A stretch of DNA of 64,000 nucleotides from assembly GCA_027491115.1 (NCBI GenBank), contig JAIXWV010000020.1:165975-229974 (forward strand), written 5' to 3'. Source of the DNA: Pseudomonadota bacterium (GTDB taxonomy: Bacteria; Bdellovibrionota; UBA1018; CAIMNF01). Made by a program: the position numbers and the translations under genes. Below, in pieces: positions 58,286 through 64,000 of the stretch; the stretch's first letter is position 1, and each line of letters begins with the position of its first letter. The notes under the pieces are model-generated. The model was given only the letters and a program-made list of their open reading frames with translations. It was not told the origin of the DNA and ran no database searches.

Positions 58286-59467
58286 ATGAGTCATGCGAAC
58301 CTGATTCGATTCGCACTCTTCTTCACCACGATCTCCTTCCTGGTCTCCTGGCTGACCTACCGTTTGCTTCGGAGACGACTCGGCCTCACCCCGGTCGGAA
58401 ACCGCAGGATGCTGGCCTTTTTCATGGCCTCTGCGGGACTCATGACCCTCGGCCCCTTTTTGTACCGCTTGCTCGAGGCTCCGGCCGGTTCGTTCCCGGA
58501 TCTGATCCTGCAATGGACCCAATTCACCCTGCTTGGCTGGATCGGATCCGTTTTCATCGTGTATTTATTCGTCGAGGTGATCCAGTCCGCTTCAAGACGA
58601 TTCGATCCTCAAAAACGGATTTTTCTGACCGAGGGCGTGGGGCGCACCCTACTGGCCGGCACCACCCTCACTTCGGTGGCAGGATTCTTTGAAGCGACCT
58701 CCGGAGCGGAAGTCGTCCGGGTTCCGGTGACCTTGGACCGTCTCCCACACGCGTTCGAAGGACTCAAGATCGTCCAACTCTCGGACGTACATGTCGGGCC
58801 CCTCATCCACAAAGGTTATCTCGATCGGGTGGTGGATCAAGCTCTCGCAGAAAAGCCGGACCTGATCGTCATCACCGGGGACCTCGTCGATGGGAGTGTG
58901 AACCAACTCCGAGATCAGATCGCCCCCCTGGGCCGATTGAAGGCTGCTGAAGGGGTTTATTTCTGCACCGGGAATCACGAGTACTATTCAGGTGTCCACG
59001 AATGGGTGGCTCATTTGGCCACGCTCGGGATCACCGTGCTCGGGAACTCGAACCGGGTGTTGCGTCGACCGGGAAAAAGCGGCGAAGAACGGATCCTCCT
59101 GGCCGGAGTATACGACCATCAGGCTGCACGATTCGAACCCGCCCATGCTACCGATCCGGTGAAGGCGGCATCCTGCTCTGAAGAAGTGGCCTGCAAGATC
59201 TTGCTGGCCCACAATCCTTTCAGCATCGAGGGTGCGTGCAAATCGGGCTTTGATCTCCAACTTTCAGGACACACTCATGCAGGCCAGTTCTATCCCTATT
59301 CCTTCATCGTGAAACTCGTCCTGAAGTATTCCGAGGGACTGTACCGGGTGAATGAACAGACCCAGCTCTACGTGAACCGGGGCACGGGTTTCTGGGGCCC
59401 CCCGAACCGTTTCGGGAAACGTGCGGAGATCACCTCACTCACGCTGAACGGACGATTCAAGGGCTGA
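58286..59467 (+). CDS. Membrane-anchored metallophosphoesterase (YaeI-like)
   Basis: LKIVQLSDVHVGPLIHKGYL; DLIVITGDLVDGS; CTGNHEYYSGV; LQLSGHTHAGQFYP. Confidence 0.95.
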   Translation: MSHANLIRFALFFTTISFLVSWLTYRLLRRRLGLTPVGNRRMLAFFMASAGLMTLGPFLYRLLEAPAGSFPDLILQWTQFTLLGWIGSVFIVYLFVEVIQSASRRFDPQKRIFLTEGVGRTLLAGTTLTSVAGFFEATSGAEVVRVPVTLDRLPHAFEGLKIVQLSDVHVGPLIHKGYLDRVVDQALAEKPDLIVITGDLVDGSVNQLRDQIAPLGRLKAAEGVYFCTGNHEYYSGVHEWVAHLATLGITVLGNSNRVLRRPGKSGEERILLAGVYDHQAARFEPAHATDPVKAASCSEEVACKILLAHNPFSIEGACKSGFDLQLSGHTHAGQFYPYSFIVKLVLKYSEGLYRVNEQTQLYVNRGTGFWGPPNRFGKRAEITSLTLNGRFKG

Positions 59468-59933
59468 GATAGAAGGTCTGGGTGTCGTCGTTGTAACCGA
59501 ACATCTCGGCATAACGACCCCAACTCACCACGGTTCCGAAGGACGACTCCGCGTCCTCATTCGGAAGGAGTTCGGCCAGTTTCTCGAGCATTTCCTCGCG
59601 GCTCACCTCGGTGCCTTCTTCGCGGGAAAGGTACTCTTTCACCATTTTGAACAGCGGGATCTCAGCGAGCTTGTCTCGGATCAAATCCTTCCGGTCCGTG
59701 ATGGACGCATCCACCACCTGGTTCCCGAAGGGCTCGACGACCACGTCTCCACCCGGAGTGTGCACCAGGCCGAGCATCTCGGCGGCACGGATCACGGTCA
59801 GGGTCTCACCGAGCTCCATCGAGAGTTCTGCTGCGAGTTTGTAGATGTCCTCACGTCCGCCTTTACCGGCGAGTAATTCGACTAGTCCGAGGATCTGGCT
59901 GATTCCTATTTCAGGGAGGGCTGCGGGTTTCAT
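59457..59933 (-). CDS. Stand-alone AAA-associated C-terminal domain of nitrate/sulfonate-type ABC ATPases
   Basis: ISQILGLVELLAGKGGREDIYKLAAELSMELGETLTVIRAAEMLGLVHTPGGDVVVEPFGNQVVDASITDRKDLIRDKLAEIPLFKMVKEYL. Confidence 0.8.
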   Translation of the reverse strand: MKPAALPEIGISQILGLVELLAGKGGREDIYKLAAELSMELGETLTVIRAAEMLGLVHTPGGDVVVEPFGNQVVDASITDRKDLIRDKLAEIPLFKMVKEYLSREEGTEVSREEMLEKLAELLPNEDAESSFGTVVSWGRYAEMFGYNDDTQTFYLSP

Positions 59934-59972
59934 GAATACAGGTTCCTTTTTACGCTGTTTGTTCCGATTCTG

Positions 59973-60725
59973 TTAAGCAAGAAGTGAAAAGACCCGATCC
60001 ACGTACTCCACGAAGTGCGGGTCCCGCTTCCGACGTGGACGCGGCAGGTCAATTTTGAGTTCTCCGGCGATCCGGCCGGGACGGTTGGAAAGGATCAGGA
60101 TACGGTCCGATAGCTCGATCGCCTCTTCGATATTGTGGGTGACCATGATCATGGTGTTCACGACATTGTCCCGGTCACTCCAGATGTCGAGCAATTCGTT
60201 CCGAAGATTGATCGAAGTGAGCACATCCAGTGACGAAAAGGGCTCGTCCATCAACAAGAGGCTCGGTTCGACCGCCAAGGCACGTGCCAATCCGACCCGT
60301 TGTTTCATGCCGCCCGAAAGTTCTCTTGGGTAGGCTTCTTCGTAGCCCTCGAGACCGACCTTCATCACGTAGTGCCGGACCCGGTCTCGCCTGAGCTCCG
60401 GATCTTTAGTGCGTGCCTCGAGACCGAGTTCGATGTTTTGAGCCACCGTCAGCCAGGGAAGGAGTCCAAAGTTCTGGAACACCATTGCGGTCTCATAATT
60501 GATCCCCCGGCGCTCTTGCCCTTCGTACAAGATGGATCCGGAGGAGGGCTGAAGGAGACCGTTTAGCATCCGGAGCAAGGTGCTTTTCCCTGCACCGGAA
60601 GGCCCGACGATGGTGATGAACTCCCCTTCCATTGCCTGGAAGGAGATGTCCTCGAGTACAGTGACCTCTCCTTGCGGAAGAAGAAAACGGCGCGAGACAT
60701 TTTTCAATTCGATGAGATGTTTCAT
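59973..60725 (-). CDS. Nitrate/sulfonate/taurine-type ABC transporter ATP-binding protein
   Basis: VGPSGAGKSTLLRML, PRELSGGMKQRVGLARALAVEPSLLLMDEPFSSLD. Confidence 0.95.
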   Translation of the reverse strand: MKHLIELKNVSRRFLLPQGEVTVLEDISFQAMEGEFITIVGPSGAGKSTLLRMLNGLLQPSSGSILYEGQERRGINYETAMVFQNFGLLPWLTVAQNIELGLEARTKDPELRRDRVRHYVMKVGLEGYEEAYPRELSGGMKQRVGLARALAVEPSLLLMDEPFSSLDVLTSINLRNELLDIWSDRDNVVNTMIMVTHNIEEAIELSDRILILSNRPGRIAGELKIDLPRPRRKRDPHFVEYVDRVFSLLA

Positions 60726-60726
60726 A

Positions 60727-62505
60727 TCAGAATTTAAACCTCTCGAGATTGCGCTGATAAAGCGGTTGCCAGACCAACAGATTGACGAACAGGATCCAAG
60801 CCACCATGACGAGGATGCACAAGGTGATCGCCCGACCGTCGCCGAGTTCGTAGACGGCGGTGGAAAGCAAGGCACCGAGTCCTTTCACTTTCAGGACCTC
60901 GTGCTTCACAGTCATGTATTCCGAAACCACGAGGGCGTTCCAGCCGCCCCCCCAGGCCGTGATAGCCCCGGTGATGAGTGCCGGACGGATGGCCGGGAAC
61001 ACGAGTTTCCGGAATGTGGCGAACGGGGAAAGTCCGTAAGAGCGGGTCGCATCCACCAGATCCGAAGGAATGGTCGATGCGCCGCCGATGGCATTGAACA
61101 ACACGTACCACTGGATCCCGAAGGTGAGGAGAATGAGAGTCGCCAGATCCATTCCACCACCGAATTTCCGGACTCCCACCAGGACAATGAGCGGGAAAAG
61201 CGCGGTAGCCGGAATCGAGGCTCCGAGTTGGGCGACCGTGGTCAGGATGTGACGAAGCCGCGGCTTGTTCCAGGTGAAGTACACCAGCGGCAAGATCCAC
61301 AAGAACGAAATGGAGAGAGCGATCAGGATCCTGCCGGTCGAGTACAGGAGTCCGAGCGGGAGATCCCGGATGACCGGTGGGAGCGGTCCCTTGAACCAGT
61401 TCCAGATGTAGAAGCAGCCAAACACGACCAGGAATCCTAGAGCGAAATATCCGATCGCGACCCGGGCTTTCTTGGTCTGTTCGATCACGGGCTCGATCGG
61501 CTTGCTGATCCCGTGAAAAGCCTTGGACAACAAGTAAGCGGGCAGATCCCAACATAAGGGGAAGACCACCTCTTTCAGGAACCAACGGGCGGGAAGAGTG
61601 AACGTGTTCAGCATCTGAAGCAGGGGCTCGGTCAGGAACTCGAAACGTGAGGCGATCGTCTTCGGGAGCCTCAAGAAGATCCCCACATCCTCCTCATCCT
61701 GGTTGGCAGTGGCATCCTGTCTGAACCGCTCCGACCAGATCATGAGCGGCTTCCAGATCATCACGTCCAGAACGAGGATCATGGTCGCAAGGGAAAGCAG
61801 GCCCCAAAGAACCAGTCCGATCCGTTCTTCTTCTGCGGCCCGGGCCAGGAAACTCCCGATTCCGGGAAGATTGTACTGTACAGGCCCGATGGCGATGATC
61901 TCGCAAGCAACCAGGAAGAACCATCCATTCGACCAGGAAAGAATTGAATTGTAGACCACCCTTGGAATCGCCGCCGGAAGGTAAAGCCTGAAAAAGCGCT
62001 GGCTCTGGCTCAATCCGAAAGCTCGTACCGCCTCTTCGTTCTCTCCGGGAATGGCCTTCAAGGACTCATAGACAGCGAAGGCCAGGTTCCATGCCTGGGA
62101 GGTGAAGATCAGAAAAATCGCCGAGAGCTCCACTCCGATGCGGTGTCCCTGGGTGATCCCGATGAAAAAGCTGATGGCCGCCGGAAAGAATCCCACCACG
62201 GGCACCGACTGCAGGATGTCGATCAGAGGCAGGATGAAGCGGCTGCCTGAACGGGTGCGCGCCGCGAGAATACCGAAAACGAATGCGAAAATGAGAGATC
62301 CGGCGTAAGCCAGGGCCATCCTCATGAAAGAAAGAAACAGAGCCCCAGGAAGATCTGGCAAATAAACGGTTTCGGCACGGAGCTCTGAAAGACGCACCCC
62401 ACCCCGGTAGATCCCGATCATCGCGATGATCAACCCGACAAAGAGCAACAAATAGATGACGCTGGATTTGGTTTTCTCCAGAATTGCGCGGGGAAGCAGT
62501 GCCAT
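60727..62505 (-). CDS. ABC transporter permease with two fused BPD-type permease halves
   Basis: Two EAA-like loops: ENEEAVRAFGLSQSQRFFRLYLPAAIPRV and DLVDATRSYGLSPFATFRKLVFPAIRPALITG. Confidence 0.93.
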   Translation of the reverse strand: MALLPRAILEKTKSSVIYLLLFVGLIIAMIGIYRGGVRLSELRAETVYLPDLPGALFLSFMRMALAYAGSLIFAFVFGILAARTRSGSRFILPLIDILQSVPVVGFFPAAISFFIGITQGHRIGVELSAIFLIFTSQAWNLAFAVYESLKAIPGENEEAVRAFGLSQSQRFFRLYLPAAIPRVVYNSILSWSNGWFFLVACEIIAIGPVQYNLPGIGSFLARAAEEERIGLVLWGLLSLATMILVLDVMIWKPLMIWSERFRQDATANQDEEDVGIFLRLPKTIASRFEFLTEPLLQMLNTFTLPARWFLKEVVFPLCWDLPAYLLSKAFHGISKPIEPVIEQTKKARVAIGYFALGFLVVFGCFYIWNWFKGPLPPVIRDLPLGLLYSTGRILIALSISFLWILPLVYFTWNKPRLRHILTTVAQLGASIPATALFPLIVLVGVRKFGGGMDLATLILLTFGIQWYVLFNAIGGASTIPSDLVDATRSYGLSPFATFRKLVFPAIRPALITGAITAWGGGWNALVVSEYMTVKHEVLKVKGLGALLSTAVYELGDGRAITLCILVMVAWILFVNLLVWQPLYQRNLERFKF

Positions 62506-62534
62506 GGTTACTCTTTATTGATACGCTAAAGGGT

Positions 62535-63284
62535 ATGAAGTTGCACTTCATTTCCATGCTGCTTTTCCTTCATCTGCCGAACGTCATGGCAACGAGCTTT
62601 CACGCCGAATCGTTCGAAAGCTTCACCTCGAAGTCGAAGCACATCGTCCGGGGGACGATCAGACGTCAACAAGTGGAGAAGACGACCGCTCCAGACGGCA
62701 CAATCACAATTTACACCTACGCACTCGTCGAAGTGAAAGAACCCCTGAAAGGGGGAATCCATCAAGCAGAGATCCGAGTTCGACGACTTGGAGGTGAGAC
62801 CGAGGGATACCATCACGAGGTCCCGGGATCGCCTGAGTTCAAAGAAGGCGAGGACACGGTTCTCTTTTTGACGGGGGAACAGGAGGACGGCTCCTATGAA
62901 GTTGAGAGCATGGAAATGGGGAAGTTCGGACTCCGGATGGAAAACGGGGCCGAGATCCTGACGGGTGGGATGCTTCAATTCATTCAGCGTGCGAAGAACG
63001 CTCCCGAAAAACTCGTTACCCTGGGTAGCTTGAGAGAAATCATCCGAGCGACCTCGACCACGCCTCCTTCCGCTACGACCGGGGGAGCTCAGGCAGATAC
63101 CACGGCATCTCCCGAGTCCCGTCCCGATTCAGCGGTTCGCCGGGAGGGGACAACGCCGAGCGAGATCTCGACTCCGGATACGACTCCATCTACCTCCGGG
63201 TTGGGAACACCCCTAGGCGCCTTGGTTCTGGTAGTGCTCGCTTTACTCGGGTGGCTCGCGCTCCGTCGCAGGCGAAAGCACTGA
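62535..63284 (+). CDS. Secreted protein with Ser/Thr/Pro linker and C-terminal TM-Arg anchor
   Basis: Signal peptide; beta-rich domain; TTPSTSGLGTPLGALVLVVLALLGWLALRRRRKH at C-terminus. Confidence 0.7.
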   Translation: MKLHFISMLLFLHLPNVMATSFHAESFESFTSKSKHIVRGTIRRQQVEKTTAPDGTITIYTYALVEVKEPLKGGIHQAEIRVRRLGGETEGYHHEVPGSPEFKEGEDTVLFLTGEQEDGSYEVESMEMGKFGLRMENGAEILTGGMLQFIQRAKNAPEKLVTLGSLREIIRATSTTPPSATTGGAQADTTASPESRPDSAVRREGTTPSEISTPDTTPSTSGLGTPLGALVLVVLALLGWLALRRRRKH

Positions 63285-63324
63285 GGTTGTCTTCGGAGAT
63301 CGCCCGCGCTACACTGCATTCAAG

Positions 63325-63837
63325 ATGAAATTTACGCTCGGCTTGCTCACTTCTCTCACTTCGTTGGTACTCCTGGTTACTGCCTCACCTGCTTGGTCAC
63401 AATTCGACGAATCCGCCTTTCGCCAGGCATTGAAGGTGAAACGTAACGTTTATCTTGCCGAGGGGGCCTTCAGCGGAGGCGATCGCTTGATTTCGGATGT
63501 GAAAATTTCGGGAGTCCGGATCGCCGCAAACCCGGCCGGCTATGACCGGGTGGTTGTAGATTTTTCAAAATCCGAGCGCCCGCCCTTTTACTTGGTCGAA
63601 AACGATCCTTCCAACCAGCGCGTCACGGTGACCGTGTACGGGAAGATCAAGACCGACTTTTCTACTCAAAGTACGATCCAGGCAGCCCGAAAAACACGCA
63701 CCCTGAGCGCAGTCGAGTTCCTGCCCCAGGTGGAGTCCGACCGGTGGATGTTTACATTGAATTCTAAATTCCCCATGAAAACCGAGGTTTTCGAGCTCTC
63801 CTCTCCAGCACGGATGATTATCGACCTCAAACCTTGA
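63325..63837 (+). CDS. Secreted AMIN-like domain protein
   Basis: Signal peptide; KISGVRIAANPAGYDRVVVDFSKSERPPFYLVENDPSNQRVTVTVYG...FELSSPARMIIDL. Confidence 0.75.
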   Translation: MKFTLGLLTSLTSLVLLVTASPAWSQFDESAFRQALKVKRNVYLAEGAFSGGDRLISDVKISGVRIAANPAGYDRVVVDFSKSERPPFYLVENDPSNQRVTVTVYGKIKTDFSTQSTIQAARKTRTLSAVEFLPQVESDRWMFTLNSKFPMKTEVFELSSPARMIIDLKP

Positions 63838-63868
63838 TTTCTCAAGAATCGACACCATTGATGGGGTT

Positions 63869-64000
63869 GTGGAACACCCCCTGATTCTCCCAGACCAAAT
63901 CCTTCCTCAGTCCCTCTTCACCATCGCCCACCCGGGTCCTGTGCTGTATCCCACCCTCATGGCCCCTCTGGTGATCTGGCATCCGAAGGCCATCGCCACC
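63869..64000 (+). CDS. Lon-like protease N-terminal start (truncated by window)
   Basis: VEHPLILPDQILPQSLFTIAHPGPVLYPTLMAPLVIWHPKAIAT resembles the Lon substrate-binding N-terminus. Confidence 0.5.
   Translation, partial: MEHPLILPDQILPQSLFTIAHPGPVLYPTLMAPLVIWHPKAIAT

Noticed and set aside
60734-61585. 283-aa overlapping minus-strand ORF inside the permease
   Set aside because: Alternate frame of the permease gene; Arg/Pro/His-rich, no helices as expected for real transporters.

Overview
The window is a gene-dense, moderately GC-rich bacterial chromosome segment. Gene content and order suggest a Bdellovibrionota/Myxococcota-like (former Deltaproteobacteria) organism; this placement is inference. 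Most of it is core genome: rplM-rpsI, a TamB/Omp85 pair, accBC-efp, ftsQAZ, lysA, acs, cinA, ribF, two tRNAs, and the start of a lon-like gene at the right edge. About 15-29 kb holds a complete type IVa pilus cluster in almost the Myxococcus xanthus order (B-T-C-R-A-G-H-I-D-M-N-O-P-Q). It has no pilS, a pilR reduced to a bare AAA+ core, an inverted pilA, and an extra FimT-like protein between pilD and pilM. The most unusual regions are: (1) 55.7-57.3 kb, a run of very small overlapping genes in which four consecutive products carry prepilin-like N-termini, with no local ATPase or secretin; (2) 30.08-30.56 kb, a tRNA-Leu followed by a direct copy and an inverted copy of its own 3' end plus two paired families of palindromes, resembling the tyrT/rtT organisation of E. 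coli; (3) 30.6-32.2 kb, a secreted HEAT-like protein plus a possible clan-CD-like His/Cys protein; (4) a textbook sigma-54 promoter in front of an orphan lipoprotein at 50.16 kb; (5) a DedA / CHASE2-adenylate cyclase / HTH-less cNMP-binding protein operon. No CRISPR array, IS element or prophage was recognised. All calls come from reading the sequence and the supplied ORF translations; no database search was run.
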